A DNA stretch of 64,000 nt, taken from positions 1-64,000 of the forward strand of contig DATKQE010000111.1 in assembly GCA_035532935.1 (NCBI GenBank), given 5' to 3'. Source of the DNA: DATJLY01 sp035532935 (GTDB lineage Bacteria; Pseudomonadota; Alphaproteobacteria; ATCC43930; CGMCC-115725). Both the position numbers and the translations under genes were made by a program. How positions within the stretch are numbered: the stretch's first letter is position 1; each line of letters starts with the position of its first letter. Shown piece after piece: positions 17,228 to 25,444 of the stretch. Under the pieces are notes generated by a model. It did no database searches. It was given only the letters and a program-made list of their open reading frames with translations, and had not been told where the DNA came from.

Positions 17228-17305
17228 ATGAAGCTGGAACCGGCGCTGCACGATCAAGGTCAATCGGTGTTCCTCGATCGTCTGTCGCGGCAGGCGTGCG
17301 GATGA
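17228..17305 (+). pseudogene. Transaldolase-like N-terminal stub, coupled to rpiA
   Basis: A 25-codon frame with a good ribosome-binding site (gaggggcggcg then ATG) reads MKLEPALHDQGQSVFLDRLS and stops. LHDQGQSVFLD-LSR closely resembles the start of transaldolases (usually L-E-GQS-WLD-ISR). The stop codon overlaps the rpiA ATG as ATGA. It therefore looks like the leftover head of a deleted transaldolase gene that now acts as a short translated leader feeding ribosomes into rpiA. Both enzymes belong to the non-oxidative pentose phosphate pathway, so an ancestral tal-rpiA pair is plausible. The similarity is short. Confidence 0.5.
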
Positions 17306-17997
17306 ACCCCGCGCCGGACATCGAGGCGATGAAGCGCGAAGCGGCGGTGCGGGCCGTCGCTGCGGTCGAGGACGGAATGGTCCTGGGCCTCGGCAGCGGC
17401 TCGACCACCGCTCACGCCGTCGCCGCGCTCGCTTCGCGCATCGCCGGCGGCTTGCACGTCGCCTGTGTCGCGACCTCGCGGCGGACCGCGGCGCTCGCGC
17501 GCCGGCATGGCGTGCCGCTCACGGATTTCGCCGCCCATCGCCGCCTCGATCTCGCCATCGACGGCGCCGATCAGGTCGAGACCGGCACGCTCGATCTCGT
17601 CAAGGGGCTCGGCGGGGCATTGCTGCGCGAAAAGATCGTTGCCTGCGCCAGCCGGCGCTTCTACGTCATCGTCGACGAGACCAAGCTGGTCGCGCGTCTC
17701 GGTGCCCGCACGCCGGTTCCGGTCGAGATCGTGCGTTTCGGCTGGGAGACGGTGATCGATCGGCTTGCGGCGCTCGGCTGCGCGCCGAGCCTGCGCGCGG
17801 CCGGCGATGCGCCGTTCGTGACCGAGAACGGAAACTACATTGCCGACTGCGCCTTTGCGGCGATCGACGCCGCCGCGGCGCTCGAGGCACGCATTGCCGC
17901 CATCGCCGGCGTGGTCGAGAGCGGGCTTTTCGTCGGACTGGCGTCGCGGGCCTATGTCGGCCGCCCGCACGGGGTCGAGGTCATCGAGCGCCGATAG
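17302..17997 (+). CDS. rpiA: Ribose-5-phosphate isomerase A
   Basis: Ribose-5-phosphate isomerase A (231 residues) interconverts ribose-5-phosphate and ribulose-5-phosphate in the pentose phosphate pathway. Signature motifs: GLGSGSTTAHAV (phosphate binding), DLAIDGADQVE with the two catalytic-site Asp, KGLGGALLREK with the Lys and general-base Glu, and a VTENGNYIADC segment near the C-terminus. Start ATG at 17302 is favoured because it overlaps the stop of the preceding mini-frame (ATGA); a GTG two codons earlier is the alternative. It is slightly longer than the E. coli enzyme. Confidence 0.95.
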   Translation: MNPAPDIEAMKREAAVRAVAAVEDGMVLGLGSGSTTAHAVAALASRIAGGLHVACVATSRRTAALARRHGVPLTDFAAHRRLDLAIDGADQVETGTLDLVKGLGGALLREKIVACASRRFYVIVDETKLVARLGARTPVPVEIVRFGWETVIDRLAALGCAPSLRAAGDAPFVTENGNYIADCAFAAIDAAAALEARIAAIAGVVESGLFVGLASRAYVGRPHGVEVIERR

Positions 17998-18026
17998 GGC
18001 GCGCGCGGCCCGTAAAGACCTCCTAA

Positions 18027-18494
18027 ATGCCGCCGCGGTTAAAATCGCCCGGCGAGGCCGAATTGCTCGACATCAAGACCCCGTCTTTGCGGCATCTTTA
18101 CCATGACTGGCAGGAGCGCCGCCGCGGCCGCGAATTTCCGTCGCGGAGCGATTTCGACGTGCTCGACCTCGGCTACATCATCGGCAACCTGTCGCTGCTC
18201 GATGTTTTCTTCCAGCCGCTCCGGTTCCGCTTTCGCCTCCACGCGAGCCGCGTCACCGAGCGCGTCGGCTACGAAATGACGGGCAAGGACCTCGACATCC
18301 TTCCGGCGCGCGACAGCCGCGAAACGGTGTGGCGGCATTTTGTGGACGTCATCAATCGGCGCGTGCCGATCGTGCAGGTGCGCGAGCGTCAGATCTCCGA
18401 CGACCGCATCCTTCCCTGCGAGGTCTTGGCGCTGCCGCTTGCCCGCGATGGCTCGACCATCGACATGCTGATGTCCGGCCTCGTCTGGCTCTGA
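18027..18494 (+). CDS. PAS_5-domain protein
   Basis: This 155-residue protein matches the PAS_5 family common in alphaproteobacteria: LRHLYHDWQERRRGREFPSRSDFD, a LGYIIGNLSLLDVF strand, FRFRLHASRVTERVGYEMTGKDLD and a LPLARDGSTIDMLMSG end. The domain spans the whole chain with no output module, so it may sense a ligand and act through a partner; its role is unknown. The ATG at 18027 lacks a ribosome-binding site; a TTG at 18063 preceded by gagg would give a shorter protein starting just before the domain. It probably stands alone between rpiA and the SDR. Confidence 0.8.
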   Translation: MPPRLKSPGEAELLDIKTPSLRHLYHDWQERRRGREFPSRSDFDVLDLGYIIGNLSLLDVFFQPLRFRFRLHASRVTERVGYEMTGKDLDILPARDSRETVWRHFVDVINRRVPIVQVRERQISDDRILPCEVLALPLARDGSTIDMLMSGLVWL

Positions 18495-18573
18495 GCCGCG
18501 CGCGGCCGGCATTGCGTCGCCCGCCGTGATCCGCCAAGATCGGCCGCCCGCCCGGCGATCAGGAGTGGATCAC

Positions 18574-19338
18574 GTGACCGATAAACGCGTCGCCCTTGTC
18601 ACCGGCGCTTCGACCGGCATCGGCCGGGCCGAAGCGGTCGCGCTCGCCAAGGCCGGGTATGACGTCGCCATCAACTACAGCCGCAGCGATGCCGAGGCCA
18701 AGAAGACCGCGGCCCAGTGTGCCGAAGCCGGCGCGGCGACGCTGCTGGCGCGGGGCGACGTGGCGGACGAGGCGAGCGTCGTCGCCATGATCGACGCGAT
18801 CCGCCAGCGCTTCGGCCGGCTCGATGTACTGTGCAACAACGCCGGCACCAGCATCGTCACGCTCGCGCGCGATTTCGAGAAAGTAACCGCCGAGGAATGG
18901 GATCGCGTCTTCGCCGTCAATGTGCGCGGCGTGTTCCTGGTGACGAAGCACGCGGCGCCTTTGCTGCGCAAGTCGGATGACGCCAGCATCATCAACACCA
19001 ACAGCATTGTCGGTGCGCGGCCCGGGCCGCAGCCGCTTCCCTATTCGGCGAGCAAGGGCGCGCTCTGGACCATGACCAAGGCGCTGGCCGGCGCGCTCGG
19101 GCCGGACGGCATCCGCGTCAACGGCGTCGCCCCCGGCTGGATGGAAGGCGAGTGGATGGAGCGCATGCTCGGCGACAACTACGACAAGCTGATGGTGCGC
19201 CGCGCCAAGCAGACGCCGCTGCGGCGCTGCGTCAACGACGCCGACGTGGCCGCCGCCGTCATGAGCCTGATCGAAGGCAGCAAGGGCGTGAGCGGCGTCA
19301 TCGTCACCGTCGACGGCGGCTATGCCGCGGTGACGTAG
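18574..19338 (+). CDS. Short-chain dehydrogenase/reductase (SDR)
   Basis: A classical SDR of 254 residues. NAD(P) motif TGASTGIG is close to the N-terminus, then CNNAG, the catalytic Ser in NTNSIVG, the YSASK active site, and VNGVAPGW after it; the chain ends with the typical GVIVTVDGGY. A GTG start at 18574 with aggag eight bases upstream is chosen. It resembles 3-oxoacyl-ACP reductase or glucose dehydrogenase-type members. Substrate is unknown and the neighbouring genes give no clear pathway. Confidence 0.88.
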   Translation: MTDKRVALVTGASTGIGRAEAVALAKAGYDVAINYSRSDAEAKKTAAQCAEAGAATLLARGDVADEASVVAMIDAIRQRFGRLDVLCNNAGTSIVTLARDFEKVTAEEWDRVFAVNVRGVFLVTKHAAPLLRKSDDASIINTNSIVGARPGPQPLPYSASKGALWTMTKALAGALGPDGIRVNGVAPGWMEGEWMERMLGDNYDKLMVRRAKQTPLRRCVNDADVAAAVMSLIEGSKGVSGVIVTVDGGYAAVT

Positions 19339-19352
19339 GCCGTGAGGCTCGC

Positions 19353-19541
19353 CTAACGCAGCGGGCCCGTCATCGACATCCCGAGCGCAATGCCGCCGCC
19401 GATGATCCCGATCACCGCGCTGGCGATGCCGACGGCCATGATGCGCGGGCTCGACGAATGGAGATTGAGGGCGATCACGCCGCCGCCCGCTCCTGCCAGT
19501 GCGACACAGCCGCTGATGAAGAAACCACGGATATAGCCCAT
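19353..19541 (-). CDS. Tiny hypothetical membrane protein, two transmembrane helices
   Basis: This 62-residue protein reads almost entirely as two hydrophobic helices: FFISGCVALAGAGGGVIAL and IMAVGIASAVIGIIGGGIAL, with small, glycine-rich composition. A clear aggggg site lies six bases before the ATG. It converges with the SDR gene. It resembles the slightly longer protein at 16814-17044 in design, and both may be members of a small lineage-specific membrane family. No function can be assigned. Confidence 0.6.
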   Translation of the reverse strand: MGYIRGFFISGCVALAGAGGGVIALNLHSSSPRIMAVGIASAVIGIIGGGIALGMSMTGPLR

Positions 19542-19612
19542 ACGTCACCCCCTTGACGATGTGCAGGGCAAGGCATTGGCCCGCGCCCGGCCGGTTGCGT
19601 CCCCTTGCGCGT

Positions 19613-20164
19613 TCAACGCTGCGCCCGGCCCCGCGTCTTGCCTCGCGGCCGGGCGGCGGGCCGTGCCTTGGCCCGGCGCGGCGCCGCGGCGGTGGCGCGC
19701 TTCTTCGCCTTCACCACGCGCTTGGCGCGCGCTGCCGGTTTCGCTGCCGCGCGCGCGGGCTTCTTCTTCTTTGCCACGCGCTTGGCGGGCGCTGCCGGCT
19801 TCGCCGCCGCGCGCGCGGGCTTCTTCTTCGCCGCCGCCGCTTTGGGCTTGCGGACGGCGGGGCGTGGGCGGACGGCGGGAGCGCCGGCGGGCGCGCTGCG
19901 CGCGGCAAAGGCACTGCGCAGCACCGAACCGCCGCCGCTCTCGTCGCCGACCACGGCACCACCCGACGTCGGCGCGAGATGCTTCATGAAGGCGCTTCGC
20001 AGCGTCGCGGCGCCGCTGTCGCCTTGGGCGCCGTTCCCCGGCGCCGTTGCCGCCGCATGCGCCGCGCGTGCGAGGAACGCGCCGCGGATCGCGTTTTGCT
20101 CGGGCGCCGCCGGCGGGGTGCCCGGTTCGTTGCGTTTCTGCTTTTCGTCGCGTGCGTCGTCCAT
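19613..20164 (-). CDS. Histone-H1-like, alanine/lysine-rich protein with LRSAF repeats
   Basis: A two-part protein of 183 residues. The N-terminal half has three short related motifs, IRGAFLARA, LRSAFMKHL and LRSAFAARS, spaced through a flexible G/A/P-rich region. From about residue 100 the C-terminal half is a very basic Lys/Ala/Pro/Arg tail with the repeat KKKPARAAAKPAA-AKRV (20 residues), like eukaryotic H1 and bacterial AlgP/HctB-type tails. It probably binds DNA or RNA non-specifically. No signal peptide. The repeated motifs may be docking sites; that is inference. It is divergent from the hydrolase at 20307. Confidence 0.65.
   Translation of the reverse strand: MDDARDEKQKRNEPGTPPAAPEQNAIRGAFLARAAHAAATAPGNGAQGDSGAATLRSAFMKHLAPTSGGAVVGDESGGGSVLRSAFAARSAPAGAPAVRPRPAVRKPKAAAAKKKPARAAAKPAAPAKRVAKKKKPARAAAKPAARAKRVVKAKKRATAAAPRRAKARPAARPRGKTRGRAQR
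19715..19830. repeat. 60-bp tandem repeat encoding a basic 20-residue unit
   Basis: Two near-identical 60-base units start at 19715 and 19775 (each begins cacgcgcttggcg and contains gcgcgcgggcttcttcttc), in frame with the H1-like gene. Because the unit is a multiple of three bases, unit gain or loss keeps the frame, so length may vary between strains. Confidence 0.75.
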
Positions 20165-20306
20165 ATCTGTTGCCTCCGCGAGATTTTTATCGGCGAATCT
20201 CTATCGCGTCGTCGCGCCGGTTCCAAGGGGCATCGCGCAGAATCTTGCCCGGCCCGTGCCCGCCGGCGAGAGTTGCCGTACGGCCGGTCGCATTGCGGAG
20301 GTTCCG

Positions 20307-21338
20307 ATGCCTGCCTCGCCCATCCCGCCCGTTGTCCTGTCCCTGCGGGGTCTCTCGCCTGCTGCCGTGTCCGCCGCGATCGCGGTCGAGGAATTCATGA
20401 TTCCCTCGGGCGATCCGGGCATCGAGCTCTACCTTCGCAACAAGCGCGGCGCCGACCGGGCCGGATCCGGCGCGGACAAGATCCTGCTTTACGTTCATGG
20501 GACCTCCCAGGCGGCCGAGACGACCTTCGACCTCCGGCTCGACGGCGTGTCGTGGATGGACTATCTGGCGCATCACGGCTGGGATGTGTGGCTCGTCGAT
20601 CTGCGCGGCTATGGTCGCTCGAGCCGTCCGCCCGAGATGAGCGCCCCGCCGGCGGCCCATCCGCCGATCGTCACCACCGACGTGGCTCTCCACGACTTCG
20701 GTACGGCCGTCGATTTCATCTGCCGGCGCCGCGGGGCCGCGGCGATCAGCATCATGGGCTGGTCATGGGGAACGGTCATCGTCGGCGCCTACGCGGCGCG
20801 AAACCGCGCCCAGGTGACGCGGCTGGTGCTCAATGCCCCGGTTTGGCTGCGCCCGGCGCGACCCGGCGCGCCGCCGCTCGGCGCCTATCAGAGCTGGACC
20901 GTCGAGCAGGCGCGCGCCAACCTCCAGACCGGAGCGCCTGACGCGGCGCGCGCCGGCCTCATGCCCGATACGTGGTTCGCAGCCTGGAAGGAAGCGGCGC
21001 TCGCGACCGATCCCGAGGGCGCGCGGCAAAGCCCGCCGGTGGTCCGCAGCCCTAACGGTGCGCCGGCCGACAGCCGGGCGTATTGGCAGGCCGGCAAGCC
21101 CTATTACGATCCCGGCCTGATCACCGCGCCGACACTGATCGTGCACGGCGAATGGGATGGGCTCTTGCCGCTGTCGATGGCGGTGGCGGTGTTCGGGGAA
21201 CTGGCGCGGGCGCCGACGCGGCGCCTCGTCGAGATCGGCGCGGGCACGCACCTTCTGATGCTCGAGCGCAACCGCCGGCAGCTGTTTCAGGAGGTGCAGC
21301 TTTTCCTCGACGAACCGCTGCCGGACGGAGCGGCCTGA
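20307..21338 (+). CDS. Alpha/beta hydrolase with complete catalytic triad
   Basis: An alpha/beta hydrolase of 343 residues. LLYVHGTSQAAETTFD is the oxyanion loop, WLVDLRGYGRSSRP the following strand, GWSWG the nucleophile elbow, VHGEWDGLLP the acid and IGAGTHLLML the catalytic His, so the triad looks complete. Although the frame is open from 19605, the ATG at 20307 preceded by ggaggttccg marks the start; upstream sequence is antisense to the basic protein gene. It resembles the PhaC-like or esterase group that acts on acyl esters. Substrate unknown. Confidence 0.85.
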   Translation: MPASPIPPVVLSLRGLSPAAVSAAIAVEEFMIPSGDPGIELYLRNKRGADRAGSGADKILLYVHGTSQAAETTFDLRLDGVSWMDYLAHHGWDVWLVDLRGYGRSSRPPEMSAPPAAHPPIVTTDVALHDFGTAVDFICRRRGAAAISIMGWSWGTVIVGAYAARNRAQVTRLVLNAPVWLRPARPGAPPLGAYQSWTVEQARANLQTGAPDAARAGLMPDTWFAAWKEAALATDPEGARQSPPVVRSPNGAPADSRAYWQAGKPYYDPGLITAPTLIVHGEWDGLLPLSMAVAVFGELARAPTRRLVEIGAGTHLLMLERNRRQLFQEVQLFLDEPLPDGAA

Positions 21339-21440
21339 CGCCGTCGGCAGGTCGATGAATTGGTCAGATACCGGCTGGTTCTGCCATTGCGGCGCCGGCC
21401 CGAGGGCAGGACCGGGGGCGTTGCCGCCGCCGCATCGGCG

Positions 21441-22496
21441 TCACGCCTGCGGTGCGAAGCCGAAGCAGCGCTCGAACCGTCGCGCATAGACCGGCCAGAC
21501 GTCGGGATTGAGCATGCGTGGCGGCCGCTTCCCGTCGAGGATGTCGAGAATTTGTTCGGCCGCCATGACCGCGAGATTGCGGCGCGCCTGCTTCGTCGCC
21601 CCGGCGACGTGCGGGCTGACGATGACGTTGTCGAATTTGAGCAGCGGATGGTCGAGCGGCGGCGGCTCCTTCGCCCAGACATCGAGCCCGGCGCCGGCGA
21701 TCTGCTTGTGCGCCAGTGCCGCGGCGAGCGCCGCCTCGTCGTGGATATGGCCGCGCGCGGAGGTGATGAAGTAGGCATTGGGCTGCATCAGCGCATATTC
21801 CCGGGCGCCGATCATGCCGCGCGTCTCGTCGGTAAGGGGGCAGTTGACGGAGACGAAATCGGCCTGGCCCAGCAGCGCGTCGAGCGTGTCGATCTTTTCG
21901 GCGCCGCGCGCGGCGACCTGGTCGCGGCCGAGATAGGGATCGTAGGCAAGCACGCGCATGGCGAAGAGACCGCGGCAACGCTCGGCGATCCGGCTCCCGA
22001 CATTGCCGATGCCGACGATGCCGATGGTCTTGCCGTAGATGTCCTCGCCCATGAAGAGGTTGCGGTCCATGTTGGCCTCGCGCCGCATGACGCGGTCGGT
22101 CTCGCCGAGCCGCTTCGACAGCGCGATCATGACCGAGATCACGTGCTCGGCCACGGCTTCGCGGTTGCCGCCCGATTGGTTGACGGCAAGGATGCCCGCC
22201 TCGGTGCAGGCCTTGACGTCGACCGTGTCGTAGCCCGCCCCGGTGGTCGAGACCGCGAGCAGCTCCGGCGTCTTGCGGAAGAGCGCGGCGCCGGCATGAT
22301 ATCTTGGATCGAGCTCGTCGCGCGCCGAACTGATGGAGAAAACATGCGCCGCGGCCAGGATCGGCGCCGCCTCGGCCTCGGGCGTGAAGTTCTCGAGCTT
22401 GTCGAGCGTTATGGTCGGCCGCCGCGCCAGGATCTCGGCGAAGGCCGGGTCGAAGAATCGCTTCACATAAAAGACACGGGTGGTGTTGACGGGCAT
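21441..22496 (-). CDS. D-isomer-specific 2-hydroxyacid dehydrogenase
   Basis: An NAD-dependent dehydrogenase of 351 residues in the phosphoglycerate/glycerate dehydrogenase family. The Rossmann motif is GIVGIGNVGSRIAERC; the catalytic Arg is in the NCPLTDETRGMI segment, the Glu in VWAKEPPPLDHPL and the His in VIVSPHVAGATK. The start ATG at 22496 has gagg about ten bases upstream and begins MPVNTTRVFYVKRF. It is divergent from the DUF4412 gene. Candidate substrates are D-lactate, glycerate or 3-phosphoglycerate; context does not decide. Confidence 0.88.
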   Translation of the reverse strand: MPVNTTRVFYVKRFFDPAFAEILARRPTITLDKLENFTPEAEAAPILAAAHVFSISSARDELDPRYHAGAALFRKTPELLAVSTTGAGYDTVDVKACTEAGILAVNQSGGNREAVAEHVISVMIALSKRLGETDRVMRREANMDRNLFMGEDIYGKTIGIVGIGNVGSRIAERCRGLFAMRVLAYDPYLGRDQVAARGAEKIDTLDALLGQADFVSVNCPLTDETRGMIGAREYALMQPNAYFITSARGHIHDEAALAAALAHKQIAGAGLDVWAKEPPPLDHPLLKFDNVIVSPHVAGATKQARRNLAVMAAEQILDILDGKRPPRMLNPDVWPVYARRFERCFGFAPQA

Positions 22497-22638
22497 GGAT
22501 GCTATGCCTCCCCTCGCGCGGTCGGCGTTATAGCCCATGCAGGGCGCACAGACGAGAACGGCGCCGCGCCCGGCGCCGGGTAGAATTGCTTTTGCCCGGC
22601 TTCCGCCCCATATTCGGCGGCGCTTGAGGAGGTGCTCG

Positions 22639-23478
22639 ATGAAATTCTCGTTGGCATCAATGGGGATCGCGCTGGCGATGGCAGCGACAGGCACGGGCGG
22701 TGCACGCGCGGCCGCGGTCATCACGGTGCAGAATAGCGGGTCGGACGGTGCCCACGCCGGCCAGGCCGAGACGATCTATCTCGAAGCCGACCATTTGCGC
22801 ATGACGCGGCCGGACGGGTCGATGATCTATCGCGAGGATCTGAAGAAGGTATGGTCGATCGACGACGCCCATCACAGCTACCGCGAGATCACGGCCGAGA
22901 CCATGCAGCAGATGCAGGCGGCGATGAGCCAGGCGAAGACGCGGATGGAGCAGCAGCTCAAGTCGCTGCCGGAGGATCAGCGCAAGCGCATCGAGGCGAT
23001 GATGCAGCAGCAGGGTATGGGCCAATCGCCCGCCGCCGCGCCGCCGCCGATGACCTATGAGAAGGTCGGCGCCGCCCGGACCGTCGGCAAATGGTCGTGC
23101 ACGCCCTTTCGTGTGAAGGGCGGCCCGGAGCCGAGCGATTCGGGACACGAAGAGTACTGTATTGCGCGGCTCAAGGATGTCGGGCTCACCCGCGACGACC
23201 TGAAGCCGCTCGTCAGCCTCGGCAAGTTCATGCAGCAGATGGGCCCGGGCGGCAGGGCGGCGCAGGCGTTCGATCTCGACGCTCAGACCAAGGCGATCGG
23301 GTTCGAGGGACTCCCGGTTCAGACGACTCGCTATTCCAGTGACGGCAAGGTCGAATTCCAGACCACGATCACCGATGTCGCGCAGAAGAGCGTTCCGGCC
23401 AATTCGTTCGACCTCCCGGCCGGCTATGTCAAGCAGGAGATGTCGTTCGGCAGACCGCCGGGAAAGGGCGCGCCCTGA
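22639..23478 (+). CDS. Exported DUF4412-domain protein
   Basis: A secreted protein of 279 residues with a clear signal peptide (KFSLASMGIALAMAATGTGGARAAA). The mature part has the DUF4412 pattern: VITVQNSG strand, DHLRMTRPDGSMIYRED, SIDDAHHSYREIT, a Met/Gln-rich central helix (TMQQMQAAMSQAKTRMEQQ), and a C-terminal VQTTRYSSDGKVEFQTTITDV strand. A strong gaggagg site precedes the ATG. The family is periplasmic with unknown function. It precedes the deacetylase by 60 bases, and the two may be co-transcribed. Confidence 0.78.
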   Translation: MKFSLASMGIALAMAATGTGGARAAAVITVQNSGSDGAHAGQAETIYLEADHLRMTRPDGSMIYREDLKKVWSIDDAHHSYREITAETMQQMQAAMSQAKTRMEQQLKSLPEDQRKRIEAMMQQQGMGQSPAAAPPPMTYEKVGAARTVGKWSCTPFRVKGGPEPSDSGHEEYCIARLKDVGLTRDDLKPLVSLGKFMQQMGPGGRAAQAFDLDAQTKAIGFEGLPVQTTRYSSDGKVEFQTTITDVAQKSVPANSFDLPAGYVKQEMSFGRPPGKGAP

Positions 23479-23538
23479 CGGGCTGACTCGTTGCGCCTGG
23501 GGTGAAAGCCGCTATCCTCGCGGGCGGGAGGAACGACG

Positions 23539-24441
23539 ATGCTCCACTTGCCGGCGCATAGCCGCTACGACTATTCCGCGATCGAGAAACGCGCCGACTA
23601 CGCCTGGCCCGGCGGTAAGCGCCTTGCCTTCTACGTCGCGATCAATATCGAGCATTTCGCCTTTCGCGCCGGACGCGGCGCCGATCCCACCAACCGCGGC
23701 GGGCCGCAGACGACGCGGAACTATGCCTGGCGCGATTACGGCGTGCGCGTCGGCGTGTTTCGCATCTTCCGCCTCCTCGATCAGCTTCGCCTGCCCGCGA
23801 CGATCCTGCTCAACAGCCTCGTGTGCGAGCACTATCCCGACATCATCGCCCGCATCAAGGCGCGCGGCGACGATGTCGTCGGCCACGGCCGCACCAACGC
23901 CGAGGAGCTGGGCGCGATGTGGGAGCAGGACGAGGCGCGCGTGATCGCCGAGACGACCGAGACGATCGCCGCGGCCATGGGCACGCGCCCGACTGGCTGG
24001 ATGGGTCCGGGCGCGGCCGAATCCGTCGTCACGCCCGATCTCCTCAAGGAGGCGGGATACACCCACAACCTCGACTGGCCGGTGGACGATCAGCCGATCT
24101 TCATGCGGACGCGGGCGGGGCCGCTGCTCTCGGTGCCCTACCCGATGGAACTCAACGACATGGGAACGAACGTCAACCGTGATCACACCGGCCGCGAGTT
24201 CGCCGAGATGATCGTCGACCAGTTCGACGAGATGGTCGAGCAGGCGGCGGAGCAGCCGCTGGTGATGGCGGTCTCGCTCCACGGATTCATCGTCGGTCAG
24301 CCGTTCCGGCTGCGCGCGCTGCGTCAGGCGCTGACGCATTGCATCGAGCACAAGCTCAGGGGCCGGGTGTGGTACACCCGCGCGCTCGACATCGCCAATT
24401 ACTGCCTGACGCTGCCGCCCGGCACCATTCCGGGCGGGTGA
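23539..24441 (+). CDS. Polysaccharide deacetylase (NodB-homology) / PuuE-like hydrolase
   Basis: A cytosolic NodB-fold protein of 300 residues (no signal peptide). It reads like the PuuE/allantoinase-type group of the deacetylase family, which cleaves small amides rather than glycans: AFYVAINIEHFAF, WRDYGVRVGVFRIFRLLDQL, VVGHGRTNAEEL and GWMGPGAAESVVTPDLLKEAGY are diagnostic, with late His in AVSLHGFIVGQPFR. A ggaggaacgacg site precedes the ATG. The next gene, a decarboxylase-like amidohydrolase, is convergent. Substrate unknown; a small cyclic amide is plausible given HyuAB nearby (inference). Confidence 0.82.
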   Translation: MLHLPAHSRYDYSAIEKRADYAWPGGKRLAFYVAINIEHFAFRAGRGADPTNRGGPQTTRNYAWRDYGVRVGVFRIFRLLDQLRLPATILLNSLVCEHYPDIIARIKARGDDVVGHGRTNAEELGAMWEQDEARVIAETTETIAAAMGTRPTGWMGPGAAESVVTPDLLKEAGYTHNLDWPVDDQPIFMRTRAGPLLSVPYPMELNDMGTNVNRDHTGREFAEMIVDQFDEMVEQAAEQPLVMAVSLHGFIVGQPFRLRALRQALTHCIEHKLRGRVWYTRALDIANYCLTLPPGTIPGG

Positions 24442-24451
24442 TGGCGCGGGC

Positions 24452-25423
24452 TCAGAGCTTGAGGACGCGCTCGGCGTTGGCGTGCGCGAACTTGGCCTTG
24501 TCGGCGTCGGAGAGCGGCAGGCGCTTCAGGAACTCGACGCCGACCTTGTTCGACTCGTAGGGCCAGTCGACCGAGAACAGCACGTTGTCGATGCCCATCT
24601 CCATCACCGCGCAGAGCATGGCGGCGGTCGAGAAATTGCCGCTGCAGGTGATGACGAGATTCTCGGTAAGATACTGCCGCGGGGTCCGCTTGAGGCCGCG
24701 CGCCTGCATCGCGAAGCGGGTGTGGTCCTCGAACCGGGTGAGCCAGAACGGCAGGCCCTCGCCCATGTGGCCGAGGATGAACTTGAGCCGCGGATAGGCG
24801 TCGAACACGCCGGCGAAGACGAGCCTGAGGAAATGCGTGCAGGTCTCCATGGCAAAGCCCCAGGCCGCGGTCTGCATCTCCTCGAAGCCTTCGAAATAGG
24901 CCTTGAGCACGGCGGGATGCGGCTCGCGCGGATGAAGATACACCGGCACGTCGAGCGCCTCGGCACATTCGAAGATGCCCCAGTATTTCTTGTCGTCGAG
25001 ATAGCTGCCCTGGGCGTGGCCGTTGATCATCGTGCCCTTGAAGCCGAGCTTGGTGATGCAGCGCTCGAGCTCCTTCGCCGCCTCGTTCGGATCGGCCGTC
25101 GCCAACGCGGCGAAGCCGGCAAAGCGCGTCGGATGGCGCTTGATCGCCTCGTGCATGCGGTCGTTGGCGTCGCGCGCGACGGCGATGGCGACGTCGGCGG
25201 GAAACGCCTGGGGGCCGGGCTGGGTGAGGGACAGCACCTGAACGTCGATGCCGACCTCGTTCATGTGCGCGAGGCGCGAGTTGCCGATGTCCATGAGCTC
25301 GGCGTTGACGTCGTGCCCATGCTCCTGCGCGCGGCGCAGCAGGGTGGCATTGCGGGGGGGCGCATTCAGCTTCTCGCGGAAGAGCGGCGTGGCGATATGC
25401 TCTTCGAGCGCGATGATGCGCAT
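24452..25423 (-). CDS. Amidohydrolase-family decarboxylase (gamma-resorcylate decarboxylase-like)
   Basis: This 323-residue TIM-barrel metal enzyme begins MRIIALEEHIATP, where E7/E8 and H9 correspond to the Glu-x-His metal ligands of 2,6-dihydroxybenzoate (gamma-resorcylate) decarboxylase. VYLHPRE carries the next His, ILGHMGEGLPF another, and LFSVDWPYESN the catalytic Asp. Relatives reversibly decarboxylate phenolic acids or aminocarboxymuconate semialdehyde without oxygen. A gaggagacatcgcc site precedes the ATG. It heads a possible leftward pair; upstream the dienelactone hydrolase is in the same direction 21 bases away, matching a ring-fission pathway. Confidence 0.87.
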   Translation of the reverse strand: MRIIALEEHIATPLFREKLNAPPRNATLLRRAQEHGHDVNAELMDIGNSRLAHMNEVGIDVQVLSLTQPGPQAFPADVAIAVARDANDRMHEAIKRHPTRFAGFAALATADPNEAAKELERCITKLGFKGTMINGHAQGSYLDDKKYWGIFECAEALDVPVYLHPREPHPAVLKAYFEGFEEMQTAAWGFAMETCTHFLRLVFAGVFDAYPRLKFILGHMGEGLPFWLTRFEDHTRFAMQARGLKRTPRQYLTENLVITCSGNFSTAAMLCAVMEMGIDNVLFSVDWPYESNKVGVEFLKRLPLSDADKAKFAHANAERVLKL

Positions 25424-25444
25424 GGCGATGTCTCCTCGGCGGGT

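Noticed and set aside
19605..20306. N-terminal extension of the hydrolase at 20307
   Set aside because: The upstream open frame is antisense to the basic H1-like gene, and a good ribosome-binding site supports the ATG at 20307.
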